From Parachlamydiales bacterium (lineage in GTDB: Bacteria; Chlamydiota; Chlamydiia; Chlamydiales; SM23-39): a DNA stretch of 64,000 bases. Of this stretch, positions 10,505 through 18,618 are shown one piece after another; position 1 is the first letter of the stretch; every line of letters starts with the position of its first letter. The position numbers and the translations under genes were made by a program. Location of the stretch: positions 29,198 to 93,197 of the forward strand of contig JAIBBX010000006.1 in the NCBI GenBank assembly GCA_019694475.1. Reading direction: 5' to 3'. The notes below the pieces were generated by a model, which was not told where the DNA came from, searched no databases, and saw only the letters and a program-made list of their open reading frames with translations.

Positions 10505-11683
10505 CTATTCAAAAAGGATTCCGGCGAGTCCGAGGACTGAAAAACTAAAACCCCCGACGAGGGCGTGTGCGATCGAACAGCCAGCTAGATTGTGGTTGCG
10601 CGAATAGAGCCAACCTAAGAACATTCCGAAAACCAAAACGATCAAAGCAAAGTAGACAGAAAAGAAGACGTGGATGGATGCAAAGATCAGATTCGACATA
10701 ACGATAGAGATAATGACGCGGTGTTTGGCCAACAGGAACTTTTCGAGAAGTCCCTGCAAAACGCCCCTTGCCAAAAGCTCCTGCAAGGGAACAAACAGTA
10801 AGCAATAGATTGCATTGCTTATGAGCCAGTAACTCAGCGTCCTGTGCTGAGGGTCTGGAAAAATCGAATAAGGGTCGAATAAAGGTTTATTCGGAATCAC
10901 ATTGAAATAAATCAAAAACAATTTTAATGAAACCCCGAATAGCATCCAGGGAAATGAAAAGGCGATCCCTTCAATGCAAGATGCTTTGAGGTTTGTTGTG
11001 GTTATACCTACTTCTTCCAAAGGCATTTTGAAATGTCTTGTCAGAGCGTAAATAACGGCTCCCATAGTTACTGTAAGGGGGATTGAGATGACAGAGGTCG
11101 ATGGAACGATTTTCATCAGATACTGCAAGAGAGGTAAGATAAATACATAAAAGCTGAGGATGGTAATTGTTCCGATGAGGAAGGTTCCCATTTTCGAGCG
11201 GGTGCGCAGTTCCGTTACTTGATTGCGGAGCGCTTCAATTGCCACTTCATCTGTATGGCGTAAAGCTGAGCCGATATTCTCAGAGAGGCGAAGCTGGAGA
11301 GCGATGAGATCAGGTTTCTTTTTCATGAGCTGAGTCAAGTCATCGAAAGTGATGCGGTATAGACGAGCGTCTGTAGCTGCTTGAACTGAAGCAGATCTAG
11401 GGCCATTATCGATGAGCGAAATTTCTCCAACAGGTTGACCCAGCCTAATCTTGCCAATCACATGGCTTTCATCTAGTTTCGAATCGTATTTGCTAACTGT
11501 AAGTTCGCCCTCTACAAGGACATAGAATTCCTTCCCGATTTCTCCTTCCCGGATGAGATAGGTCCCTTTTTCGATTCTCAATTCTTCAGCGATTGAAAAG
11601 ACCGATTCGATTTGGTCTTTGCTGAGACCTCGGAAAAGAGAGCTGCTTAGGAATTGTTCATGAGGGGTGCGTTTTGGATCCAT
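10505..11683 (-). CDS. Cyclic-nucleotide-binding domain fused to CPBP-type membrane protease domain
   Basis: 392 residues. Residues 10-130 form a CRP-type nucleotide-binding fold, including the phosphate-binding cassette GEISLIDNGPRSASVQA (86-102, with Arg96). After a linker, residues 165-390 hold several hydrophobic segments and a CPBP (CAAX-protease/Abi) signature: PLQELLARG at 299-307 and FASIH at 334-338. The usual EExxxR motif reads Q301-E302-x-x-x-R306, so the first glutamate is replaced and proteolytic activity is uncertain. The architecture implies a membrane enzyme controlled by a soluble ligand sensor. It lies between ftsY and the protease gene on the same strand. The ligand cannot be read from the sequence. 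Confidence 0.75.
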   Translation of the reverse strand: MDPKRTPHEQFLSSSLFRGLSKDQIESVFSIAEELRIEKGTYLIREGEIGKEFYVLVEGELTVSKYDSKLDESHVIGKIRLGQPVGEISLIDNGPRSASVQAATDARLYRITFDDLTQLMKKKPDLIALQLRLSENIGSALRHTDEVAIEALRNQVTELRTRSKMGTFLIGTITILSFYVFILPLLQYLMKIVPSTSVISIPLTVTMGAVIYALTRHFKMPLEEVGITTTNLKASCIEGIAFSFPWMLFGVSLKLFLIYFNVIPNKPLFDPYSIFPDPQHRTLSYWLISNAIYCLLFVPLQELLARGVLQGLLEKFLLAKHRVIISIVMSNLIFASIHVFFSVYFALIVLVFGMFLGWLYSRNHNLAGCSIAHALVGGFSFSVLGLAGILFE

Positions 11684-11711
11684 ATTTTTTACATATGGAA
11701 TCCTGTGCGAT

Positions 11712-12587
11712 TTATGTCAATAATTCGGTGACGTAATTTTCTGGATCGAAGCGCTCTAAATCCTTTGCGCCTTCGCCGGTGCCGACCCACTGAATGGGGA
11801 TGCCCAGCTGCTTTTGAATGGAGATCGCGATGCCCCCTTTTGCCGAACCGTCTAGCTTTGTTAAAACGATGCCTGTGAGGGGCGTATATTGGTGGAAAGT
11901 TTTTGCCTGATCAATTGCGTTTTGCCCAATTGTCGCGTCTACCACCAGCAGTGTTTCGTGTGGCGCATCGGGGAGCTGCTTTTGGCAAACTCTTCTCACT
12001 TTGGCAAGTTCATGCATCAATTCTGTTTTGGTTTGCAATCTTCCTGCCGTATCGATCAAGACCACATCGGCACCGCGCGCTTTGCCTGCAGCCACAGCAT
12101 CGAAAGCCACCCCCGAAGGATCGCTATTGGGCAGCGACTTGATCAGATCTACTCCAACTCTTTTGGCCCAAGCATCGAGCTGTTCGATTGCAGCAGCTCG
12201 AAAAGTATCTCCGGCAGCAACAAGTACCTTTTTTCCTTCCCGGACATAGTGAGAAGCAAGCTTAGCCAAAGTTGTTGTTTTGCCGCTTCCATTGACTCCA
12301 ACAAGGAGGATCACAAGGGGTTTTGCATCAACGGGCCGGTAGGGGAGGAGGCCTTTTAAAAGCTCCTGTTTCACGAACGCTAGAATCTCGTCGGTAGAGA
12401 TATTGGAATTTTTCTTATAGAGCCCCCGGATTTTTTCGACTAGTTCGGCCGCAGTCTCAGCTCCAAGGTCAGCCTCATAAAAAATTTGTTCTAAGTGCTC
12501 AAATGCCGCATCATCAGGGGCTTTTGAAAAAAGAGCCCTGATTTTCTTAGCGAATGGAGAAACTAGTTTTTTGAAGAACCCAAACAT
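11712..12587 (-). CDS. ftsY: Signal recognition particle receptor FtsY
   Basis: 291 residues from the ATG at 12587; a TTG at 12596 is an alternative start. The NG domain is complete: helical N region, P-loop GVNGSGKTTTLAKL (97-110), DTAGRLQTK, and TKLDGSAKGG. FtsY docks SRP-ribosome complexes at the membrane for co-translational insertion. The acidic A domain found in E. coli FtsY is missing, as in other short forms; a basic, amphipathic N-terminus (FGFFKKLVSPFAKKIRALF) probably mediates membrane binding. The AAGGAG before the ATG is too close for a normal ribosome binding site, and a TATAAT lies 8 nt upstream. Confidence 0.95.
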   Translation of the reverse strand: MFGFFKKLVSPFAKKIRALFSKAPDDAAFEHLEQIFYEADLGAETAAELVEKIRGLYKKNSNISTDEILAFVKQELLKGLLPYRPVDAKPLVILLVGVNGSGKTTTLAKLASHYVREGKKVLVAAGDTFRAAAIEQLDAWAKRVGVDLIKSLPNSDPSGVAFDAVAAGKARGADVVLIDTAGRLQTKTELMHELAKVRRVCQKQLPDAPHETLLVVDATIGQNAIDQAKTFHQYTPLTGIVLTKLDGSAKGGIAISIQKQLGIPIQWVGTGEGAKDLERFDPENYVTELLT

Positions 12588-12702
12588 CTCCTTCAATTAT
12601 ATTCTGTTAGCAGAGAAAAAACAAGCCCAGGATGAACAACTCTTTTCTTGATCTTTAATCTGAGGATGGCGGATATTCACACCCTTAAAAAAGGAAGTGG
12701 TC

Positions 12703-13662
12703 ATGATTAGAGTTACTCCTCCCAGCCCAAAAACAGGCGATATTCCATCTTCGCCAACGCTTTCTAATGCGAGAACTATTTTTCCTGATTCCCCAGCTCG
12801 AATCGTTGTAAGGAGACACAGAATCGAAAGCGCGAATAGTGCAGCTCAACAATTCATCAGCCATCCAGAAGGTCCGTTAAAGGGGGTGGATGTGAGAAGT
12901 TTTTTGCCTCAATGGCCCTTCGATGGATTAGCACACACAGTAAATACACACATAGTGAAAGCGGGGGGAATTAAACCTGTCACTCTTGCAATATCCGGCG
13001 CCCCCAAAAGTGATGAAACGGTGAGTTTTTCAATTCAGCCTATTAAAGATGTGGCAACAGAAGAAAAAGGGGTAGATCCTGAACTTCTTCTTCTGACCGA
13101 TGGTCTGGGGAATGCGCTCCACGCCCTTTTTGATGCATGCAAAAGTCAAACTGTTGATCCAGCAATCGTGGAAAGAGCTCACGAAAAATATAGACAGCTT
13201 CGAACTCTTATGGCAACGAATCGAGGGATTTTTGGTTGTAAGAGCCCAGATCCGACTTCATTCAAAGCCGCTGAAGAACCTCAAGGTCCAGTTCTTATTG
13301 TGGATGATCAACCCCTATGCCGTAAAATGATGCGCAATATGCTAGCCCCTTATAATCTCCCAATCGAAGAAGCAGCGGATGGTAAAACCGCTTTAGAAAT
13401 GATTAAGAAAAAAAACTATTCGCTAGTTTTTATGGATATTATAATGCCTGAAATGAATGGCAGAATAGCTTGTAGTTCCATAAGAGCATTGCCAGATAGA
13501 GCTGGCTTACCGATTGTTGCCGCATCCTCTGAAACAATAACAGCCGAAGAAATGGGTCCTCATGGATTTACCTTTCGTATAACCAAACCATTTTCGCTAC
13601 AGGAAATACGAAAGATTCTAAAGGCGACCTTTCCCTCTAGATTTAAAGAAGAGGATAAATGA
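12703..13662 (+). CDS. Solo response regulator with PAS-like N-terminal region
   Basis: 319 residues from the ATG at 12703, which has an AAGGAA site 7 nt upstream; a GTG at 12697 is in frame but has no spacing to that site. The C-terminal 120 residues are a receiver domain: acidic pair D201-D202, phospho-acceptor D245 in FMDIIMPEMNG, and a conserved lysine in ITKPFS. Residues about 28-120 resemble a PAS fold (ARIVVRRHRIESANSAAQQF, then LKGVDVRSFLP). No DNA-binding or enzymatic output domain is present, so signalling would be through protein contacts. No kinase gene is adjacent; the nearest is the orphan kinase at 28513-30273. Confidence 0.8.
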   Translation: MIRVTPPSPKTGDIPSSPTLSNARTIFPDSPARIVVRRHRIESANSAAQQFISHPEGPLKGVDVRSFLPQWPFDGLAHTVNTHIVKAGGIKPVTLAISGAPKSDETVSFSIQPIKDVATEEKGVDPELLLLTDGLGNALHALFDACKSQTVDPAIVERAHEKYRQLRTLMATNRGIFGCKSPDPTSFKAAEEPQGPVLIVDDQPLCRKMMRNMLAPYNLPIEEAADGKTALEMIKKKNYSLVFMDIIMPEMNGRIACSSIRALPDRAGLPIVAASSETITAEEMGPHGFTFRITKPFSLQEIRKILKATFPSRFKEEDK

Positions 13663-13696
13663 CCCAAATTTTACGTGGATAGGTTCATAGAGCCGG

Positions 13697-13722
13697 CAAG
13701 CATTCCGCTTGAGTTTTTTTTT
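13697..13722 (+). terminator. Probable terminator after the response regulator gene
   Basis: A short stem (CAAGC at 13697-13701, GCTTG at 13707-13711) with loop ATTCC, followed by AG and a run of nine T (13714-13722). The stem is only 5 bp, so strength is uncertain, but position and T run fit an intrinsic terminator. Confidence 0.5.
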
Positions 13723-13760
13723 GCTAAGGATCTAATTTAGTATCTCAATTGGGAGGAAAT

Positions 13761-14576
13761 GTGGCTAAACGGACTATTTTGATTACTGGAGCTGGCCAAG
13801 GGATAGGTCAAGCAATCGCATTCCGGTTTGCTAAAGAAGGAGATCGGATTGCGGCAGTCTTGAAAGACGGGCCTGCTCAAGTCGAAGAAACAAGGAAGGG
13901 TATTCTTGCGGCTGGCGGGAAGGCGAATATTTACGAAGTGGATGTCCGCGATCCGGAAAGCTTAAAGAAAATGATTGCGGAGATCGGGGATATAGACGTC
14001 CTGATCAATAATACGAGCGCTCCCTGTTTTAAAGAACCGATGCATACATCTCCAGAGCAATTCGACCTCGCATGGTCGACGAGTGCCAGGGCCGCCTTTT
14101 TGCTGTCTCAGCTCTGCTTTCATCAACTGAAAAAGAGCAAAAATGGCCACATCATCAATATTGCACCGCCTCTCAATTTAGAAGTGGAGTGGCTGAAAGA
14201 TTTTTTACCCTTTGCGTTAGGAAAATATGGAATGAGCTTATGCACTCGAGGATTTGCTGCTGAATTCGAACCTTTTGGAATTTCGGTCAATTCCCTTTGG
14301 CCGCAGACAAATATTGCTACGCCGAGGCTCAAAGAGCATTTGACGCCGCAAGTGTATGCGGGGAGCAGATGGCCCTCGATTATGGCCGATGCTGCATTCG
14401 TGCTCGCTTCTCGAAAAATGACGGGCCAATTTTTGATCGATGAGACTTTACTTAGAGAAAGCGGGATGACAGACTTTTCGAAATACGCGGTTGATCCAAA
14501 TCATCCACTGGTGCAAACCCTGTTCCTTCCCTTGAAGAAGGAAATGATTCCGATTTCAAGGGAGATGTTTAGGTGA
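13761..14576 (+). CDS. HSDL2-like short-chain dehydrogenase/reductase with altered active site
   Basis: 271 residues from the GTG at 13761, preceded by GGGAGG; a TTG at 13749 overlaps that site and is unlikely. The Rossmann motif GAGQGIG (10-16), Asp61 and the NN pair (83-84) indicate NAD(P) binding. The segment IAPPLNLEVEW (134-144) and KYGMSLCTRGFAAEF closely follow the pattern of HSDL2-type proteins. The catalytic Ser-Tyr-Lys set is altered: Ala135 where Ser is expected, Phe151 where Tyr is expected, Lys155 kept. HSDL2 proteins normally keep YTIAK. Either it is non-catalytic or it uses different chemistry. Substrate unknown. It converges on tal with an 11-nt gap. Confidence 0.8.
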   Translation: MAKRTILITGAGQGIGQAIAFRFAKEGDRIAAVLKDGPAQVEETRKGILAAGGKANIYEVDVRDPESLKKMIAEIGDIDVLINNTSAPCFKEPMHTSPEQFDLAWSTSARAAFLLSQLCFHQLKKSKNGHIINIAPPLNLEVEWLKDFLPFALGKYGMSLCTRGFAAEFEPFGISVNSLWPQTNIATPRLKEHLTPQVYAGSRWPSIMADAAFVLASRKMTGQFLIDETLLRESGMTDFSKYAVDPNHPLVQTLFLPLKKEMIPISREMFR

Positions 14577-14587
14577 GAAAATCTTCC

Positions 14588-15535
14588 CTATCCTATCTTT
14601 TTCATCCGGTCTAAAATCATGTTTTCCAGCTTCTCGATGTCCTTAACGAAGTTGCGGATTCCTTCGGCCAATTTATCTGTGGCCATAGCATCCTCGTTGA
14701 GAAGGTAGCGGAAGGTCCTTTCATCGACTTTGATCTGCTGGATTGGGCTGTCTTTAGACTTGGCAGGGTCTAGTTTGCGCGATAGCGGTGCAGTTGATTC
14801 CTTGAGCTCTTCAAGTAGCTTGGGGGCGATTGTAAGGAGATCGCAGCCGGCAAGTTCCGTTATTTCATCTTTGTTGCGGAAGGAAGCTCCCATGATCTGG
14901 GTTTTGATCCCAAATTTTTTATAGTAGTGGAAGATTTTAGTGACCGATTTCACGCCAGGATCTTCCGCTCCAGGATAACTGTCTTTTTTCTCTGCTTGTT
15001 TATACCAATCAAGAATGCGGCCGACGAAGGGGGAGATAAGCGTGGCATGCACATCTGCGCAGGCGATCGCTTGCACTAAGCTGAACAGAAGGGTCATATT
15101 GCAATGGATGCCCTCTTTTTCGAGCGCCTTTGCAGCAAGGATTCCTTCCCAGGTTGTTGCAAGCTTGATCAGGATCCGTTTCCGGTTGATGCCGGCAGCT
15201 TCGTAAAGGGCGATGATATGGCGCGCTTTTGCGATCGACCCTTCAACATCGAAAGAAAGCCGTGCATCGACTTCGGTCGAGACTCTTCCTGGGACAATTT
15301 TCAGAATTTCAAGGCCGAATTTGACAAACACTTGATCGAGGATTTCCTTTAGATCGCCCTTGCCGGCCCGGATCGCCCCATCGAGAAGGTGCTGATATTG
15401 GGGCTGCTGGCTTGCTGCATAGATGAGGGAAGGGTTTGTTGTCGAATCGGTTGGGTGATAGGCTTTCAAGGTCTCAAAATCGCCTGTATCGGCAACGACT
15501 ACGGTCATTTTTTTGAGCTGATCAAGTTGGTTCAT
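14588..15535 (-). CDS. tal: Transaldolase
   Basis: 315 residues, normal for the TalB-type enzyme. It moves a dihydroxyacetone unit between sugar phosphates in the non-oxidative pentose phosphate pathway. The Schiff-base lysine is K124 in [20 protein letters not shown] near the N-terminus and the MGASFRN segment are family hallmarks. An AAAGGA site precedes the ATG. In Chlamydiaceae tal also follows rpoC; here about 5.5 kb of other genes has been placed between them. It is the last gene of a minus-strand run that begins at 17422. Confidence 0.96.
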   Translation of the reverse strand: MNQLDQLKKMTVVVADTGDFETLKAYHPTDSTTNPSLIYAASQQPQYQHLLDGAIRAGKGDLKEILDQVFVKFGLEILKIVPGRVSTEVDARLSFDVEGSIAKARHIIALYEAAGINRKRILIKLATTWEGILAAKALEKEGIHCNMTLLFSLVQAIACADVHATLISPFVGRILDWYKQAEKKDSYPGAEDPGVKSVTKIFHYYKKFGIKTQIMGASFRNKDEITELAGCDLLTIAPKLLEELKESTAPLSRKLDPAKSKDSPIQQIKVDERTFRYLLNEDAMATDKLAEGIRNFVKDIEKLENMILDRMKKIG

Positions 15536-15544
15536 GAAATTCCT

Positions 15545-15988
15545 TTAAAGGTTAAATTTGGCCGGGAACTGGCTTGGGTTTAGCCTTTCCTCAAAACCAT
15601 CTACTAGGATACCGACTTCAAGGCCATTTTGCAACGCCTGAATCAGCTTTTCTGTTGCTTTTTCAGAGAGTTTAAGCCGCATGGCTCCTTCATGGACAGG
15701 CGCTTCCTCAATGAAAGTTTCTCCTTCAATGAGGATTCGAACAGAGACCGGATTACTCGTGAAGCGAAATCGATTCAAACTGAGGAATGCCTCGATTTTA
15801 TCCTCGCATTTCACCATTTCGAAGGAAAGGGGAGGATGCGCTTGGGCAGAGAGAAAACGGAGACGTGTAGAATCAAATGCAAAATCCCCAGTGGCTATGG
15901 AATTTACAATCCACGAACTGGGGGTTGAACAACTTGCAAGTAGAATGAAGCACGATCTAATGAGAAGTGCTTGAACTCTCATTTCCAT
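15545..15988 (-). CDS. Putative lipoprotein of unknown function
   Basis: 147 residues from the ATG at 15988; a second ATG at 15982 is equally possible. The N-terminus is a lipoprotein signal peptide with a positively charged start, a hydrophobic core and lipobox LASC (Cys20). The mature part has alternating beta-type segments and no domain I recognise. The 5' end overlaps the 3' end of the upstream small gene by about 30 nt, and tal starts 9 nt after its stop, suggesting co-transcription. The frame stays open further upstream, but those residues overlap the neighbouring gene. Confidence 0.6.
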   Translation of the reverse strand: MEMRVQALLIRSCFILLASCSTPSSWIVNSIATGDFAFDSTRLRFLSAQAHPPLSFEMVKCEDKIEAFLSLNRFRFTSNPVSVRILIEGETFIEEAPVHEGAMRLKLSEKATEKLIQALQNGLEVGILVDGFEERLNPSQFPAKFNL

Positions 15989-16178
15989 TATGCATCGATA
16001 CGACAAAAATCGCTCCGGCCGCAGTGAGCAGCATGCTGCCAGCAAAAGCCCAATTTTGCCAGTTGTTGGCTTTGACTGTCTTCACCGTTTGCACGGCTGT
16101 ATCGCCAGTTGCTTGCGCCTGAAGAGTTCCCCCGCAAAGGAGAGTCATTAAGGCTAAAATCGTTTTAAGCTTTTTCAT
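15957..16178 (-). CDS. Small secreted/membrane protein ending in TSH (paralogue A)
   Basis: 73 residues from an ATG at 16178 with an AAGGGGAA site. Signal peptide (about 1-23, ending LQAQA), a short Thr/Lys-rich spacer, the segment NNWQNWAFAG, a hydrophobic helix (about 45-60) and a polar tail ending STSH. It is clearly related to the next gene upstream, which shares the layout and the NW-x-x-W-x-F-x-G signature. The open frame extends 44 codons upstream but runs into the neighbour. Function unknown. Confidence 0.65.
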   Translation of the reverse strand: MKKLKTILALMTLLCGGTLQAQATGDTAVQTVKTVKANNWQNWAFAGSMLLTAAGAIFVVSMHNGNESSSTSH

Positions 16179-16189
16179 AATTCCCCTTC

Positions 16190-16426
16190 TTAATGAGACG
16201 TAGTTGCAGGTAAAGGATTTACCGTTACATTGGATCCATTGGCTCCAACGACGAACAAAGAGATAAGGCCGCCTGCAACAGCAAGAGCGCCGCCGCCAGT
16301 AAAGACCCATTTATCCCAATTGCTGCTTTTTCCTGCATTCGCTGCATTCGAAGCTGCAGCACCTGGTTCTTGTGCCTGCATGTTAACAGTGACTGCGAGT
16401 AACGCTACGAGAATAAACTTTTTCAT
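16190..16426 (-). CDS. Small secreted/membrane protein ending in TSH (paralogue B)
   Basis: 78 residues. Signal peptide MKKFILVALLAVTVNMQAQ, an Ala/Asn/Gly-rich stretch, SNWDKWVFTGGGALAVAGG followed by a hydrophobic helix to about residue 60, and a C-terminal tail ending ATTSH. It shares signature and layout with the downstream gene 11 nt away, pointing to tandem duplication. The GAGGG box lies upstream of the start. Topology after signal cleavage would be a single membrane anchor with a short tail. Function unknown. Confidence 0.65.
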   Translation of the reverse strand: MKKFILVALLAVTVNMQAQEPGAAASNAANAGKSSNWDKWVFTGGGALAVAGGLISLFVVGANGSNVTVNPLPATTSH

Positions 16427-16475
16427 ATCTACACCCTCTTTCGCTCATTCTATCTGATTAAAAATTTCTGTTGAA

Positions 16476-17159
16476 TCATTTTGAGCTTTCAGGGCTAGAA
16501 GATCCTGAAGAATAGATCTTTGCATGTCCTTCTTGCAAAAGTAGAAAAACCCAATAAGGTCCTAAATCGGCGAATTGAGAGGCTTGTTTTTGCAGATTTT
16601 CCCAATCTGAATCCTTTTTCTCGCTTTGTCCTAATTTAGAAAAGAAATCTAAAAAGGTGCTTCTCTTTTGCGTATCAGCAATTTGCGAGAAAAGATCATC
16701 GGCCAAGGTGAGCGACCGGAATGATTTCAGGATCTCTTTTTGAAAATGGAGAAAATCTTCCTTAAGAACTGCGGCCGTAAGGACATAGGCTTTTTTTTCT
16801 TGGACGAAAAGAACTTGGAGCACTTTGATATCGCCCCATGGAGATGAATTTGTGATTTCGAGCAGCCTGCCTTGTCCGCACTGCATCGGGAATGGACCTA
16901 AATCTCTGACCTGGGATGAATTTTCTGCCATCTGGAGCTCTTTGACAGTTTTAACATACTCTTTGAGAGAGACATCGACATCATCTTCCGTTGCTAAATT
17001 GATCGAAGGACGGAATTCTCCGGTTCCTTTTCCCAAAAAGCCGATTTTAACGAAAGGAGAGGGGTTTTTCAGCTGTGCAATTTCCCAGCCGGCAGGCGGG
17101 GTGAATAAGGCAACTTTGGCATGGAGGAAAGAGATCATCAATAGAAAGAGAATTCTCAT
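16476..17159 (-). CDS. Exported protein of unknown function
   Basis: 227 residues with a signal peptide (MRILFLLMISFLHAKVA). Residues 20-150 show FTPPAGWEIAQLKNP, an alternation of strands and a helix, resembling the PsbP/DcrB-like fold seen in many small periplasmic proteins; this is an impression, not a search result. The C-terminal 70 residues are helical, then GPYWVFLLLQEGHAKIY and a Ser-rich tail. Its ATG lies 2 nt after the stop of the 17162-17422 gene, so the two are almost certainly co-translated. Confidence 0.65.
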   Translation of the reverse strand: MRILFLLMISFLHAKVALFTPPAGWEIAQLKNPSPFVKIGFLGKGTGEFRPSINLATEDDVDVSLKEYVKTVKELQMAENSSQVRDLGPFPMQCGQGRLLEITNSSPWGDIKVLQVLFVQEKKAYVLTAAVLKEDFLHFQKEILKSFRSLTLADDLFSQIADTQKRSTFLDFFSKLGQSEKKDSDWENLQKQASQFADLGPYWVFLLLQEGHAKIYSSGSSSPESSK

Positions 17160-17161
17160 AA

Positions 17162-17422
17162 CTAGTGTGTCGTGCTTCCGCCGCTGCTGCTGCCGCCTCC
17201 GGAAGTTGATGTAGAGGCAGGATTGTTTTCAATGAGAGCGCAAAGCGCGGCGATTCCAATCGCGATCCCAAGACCCCACCCCATCATAGAGAGGACAGTC
17301 GCATCCCGCGTTGCATACCCAGGCGCTTGGCCCCGTCTGCACCGCCTCTGTTCGGCAGTTTCCTGCCCAAAAGCGTAAGACGCGATAGCGGCGATGAGGA
17401 GAGTTGTGATCCACTTTCTCAT
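17162..17422 (-). CDS. Small secreted/membrane protein ending in TTH
   Basis: 86 residues. Signal peptide (about 1-19, ending SYAFG), a basic, Arg/Gln-rich segment with ETAEQRRCRRGQAPGYATRD, one hydrophobic helix (about 44-64) and a Gly/Ser/Thr-rich tail ending GGSTTH. The sequence differs from the two TSH paralogues but the layout and last residues match. First gene of the minus-strand run leading to tal. Function unknown. Confidence 0.6.
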   Translation of the reverse strand: MRKWITTLLIAAIASYAFGQETAEQRRCRRGQAPGYATRDATVLSMMGWGLGIAIGIAALCALIENNPASTSTSGGGSSSGGSTTH

Positions 17423-17486
17423 ATATCCGCCTTATCGCACAACCTCTACTTTCTAACAAGCCTTAGGTAATAAAAGGATATAAATG

Positions 17487-17921
17487 AAAGTGATAAGAAA
17501 TACTGACGGTCGGGCTGCTCCGCTCACGCTGCGCCCCCGCACACCCAGCGGCCCTACCTGAGACTTTGTAGACCAAGGACTAAAGTCCCTTATCGCGTGC
17601 TCGCCCTCGCCGTGCCAAGCACTGCTCTTGCGGGCTGCGCTGCGATTCTACTTTGTCTCAGCGGGCAATGGTTGCGATGTGCATCTCGGCTTCGCCTCCA
17701 TGTCGCATCGCAATTTATGGCCGGACTAAAGTCTCGGCCTTTGTGTATTACTCAAGTTGTGAGAAACAAAATGGCCGTGACGAAGTCCGGCCAAAACCTA
17801 TGATGGGACACGGAGGCGAAGTCGAAGTGCTTATCATAGACAATGTCTCAGGTAGGGCCGTGGGCGTGCGGGGGCGCAGGGTGAGCGGAGCAGCCCGACC
17901 ATCTATATTTTTCATTACTTT
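17487..17921. repeat. Long imperfect inverted repeat (MITE-like element) upstream of the V-ATPase operon
   Basis: The 560-nt gap between 17422 and 17983 has no convincing gene. Arms 17487-17564 and 17843-17921 are inverted copies with few differences; the outer part reads GGTCGGGCTGCTCCGCTCAC on the left and the same on the reverse strand at right. Inner segments also pair imperfectly (GCTTCGCCTCCATGTC with GACACGGAGGCGAAGT; GGCCGGACT with AGTCCGGCC), so most of the element folds back on itself. An open frame that runs through it into atpE is an artefact. The right end lies about 60 nt from the atpE start, so it may affect the operon's promoter. No certain promoter seen; TTGATG (17927-17932) with CAGAAT 17 nt on is weak. 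Confidence 0.75.
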
Positions 17922-17982
17922 TATCATTGATGTAAATTCCAGTACGTTTCAGAATTTAAGATTAGTGAATGTGGAGAGTTCG

Positions 17983-18609
17983 ATGAAGGGTTTAGAAACG
18001 GGAAAAGATAAAATCCAAAAAATTTGCGACGCGCTCAAGAAAGAAACGCTCGAACCTGCTAAGCAGGAAGCCCGTGAGATTGTAGAAAACGCACACATGC
18101 AGGCCGCAGAAATCGTCAATGCCGCAAAGTCCAAAGCTGCTTTAATCATCCAAGAGGCTGAAGGCGAAATGGAAGAGAAAAAAAGAGTCTTTCAAGCCTC
18201 TTTGAATTTGGCTTGCCGGCAAGGCATCGAACAACTCAAGCAAAAGATTGAAAAAGAGCTTTTCAATCAAGAACTTAGCAAGCTCGTCGTTCAGGAAATG
18301 GCGCAGCCTAAAGTGATCGCTGATTTATTGGGCAGCTTCATGAAGGCGATGGAAGAAAAAGGCGTGGAAGAAGATTTTGTTGCAAAAGTTCCTAAATCGA
18401 TTTCTCCAAGATCGATCAACGAACTGCTCGCTTCTCGCGTTTTAGACCGGCTTCAGAATAAGACTGTTGTCGCCTCCGATATCGCCGGCGGACTCCAAAT
18501 TCAATTGAAGGGACGCCAAATCACGGTAGATATTTCCGACGGTGTTGTCCGCGAACTGATTGCGCAATACATCCGGCGCGATCTAAGAGATTTGGTCTTC
18601 AACGTTTAA
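17983..18609 (+). CDS. atpE: V-type ATP synthase subunit E
   Basis: 208 residues from the ATG at 17983, preceded by GGAGAG; this is the size of chlamydial AtpE. The open frame reaches back to 17653 but that part lies in the repeat. The N-terminal half is a long charged helix (ALKKETLEPAKQEAREIVEN and following), the peripheral-stalk helix that pairs with another helical stalk subunit; the C-terminal half is the globular head that contacts the catalytic hexamer. First gene of the E-x-A-B-D-I-K operon. Confidence 0.93.
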   Translation: MKGLETGKDKIQKICDALKKETLEPAKQEAREIVENAHMQAAEIVNAAKSKAALIIQEAEGEMEEKKRVFQASLNLACRQGIEQLKQKIEKELFNQELSKLVVQEMAQPKVIADLLGSFMKAMEEKGVEEDFVAKVPKSISPRSINELLASRVLDRLQNKTVVASDIAGGLQIQLKGRQITVDISDGVVRELIAQYIRRDLRDLVFNV

Positions 18610-18618
18610 GTGAATGGA

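Noticed and set aside
17653..17982. Long N-terminal extension of atpE
   Set aside because: These codons lie in the inverted repeat; the ATG at 17983 has a ribosome binding site and gives the normal AtpE length.
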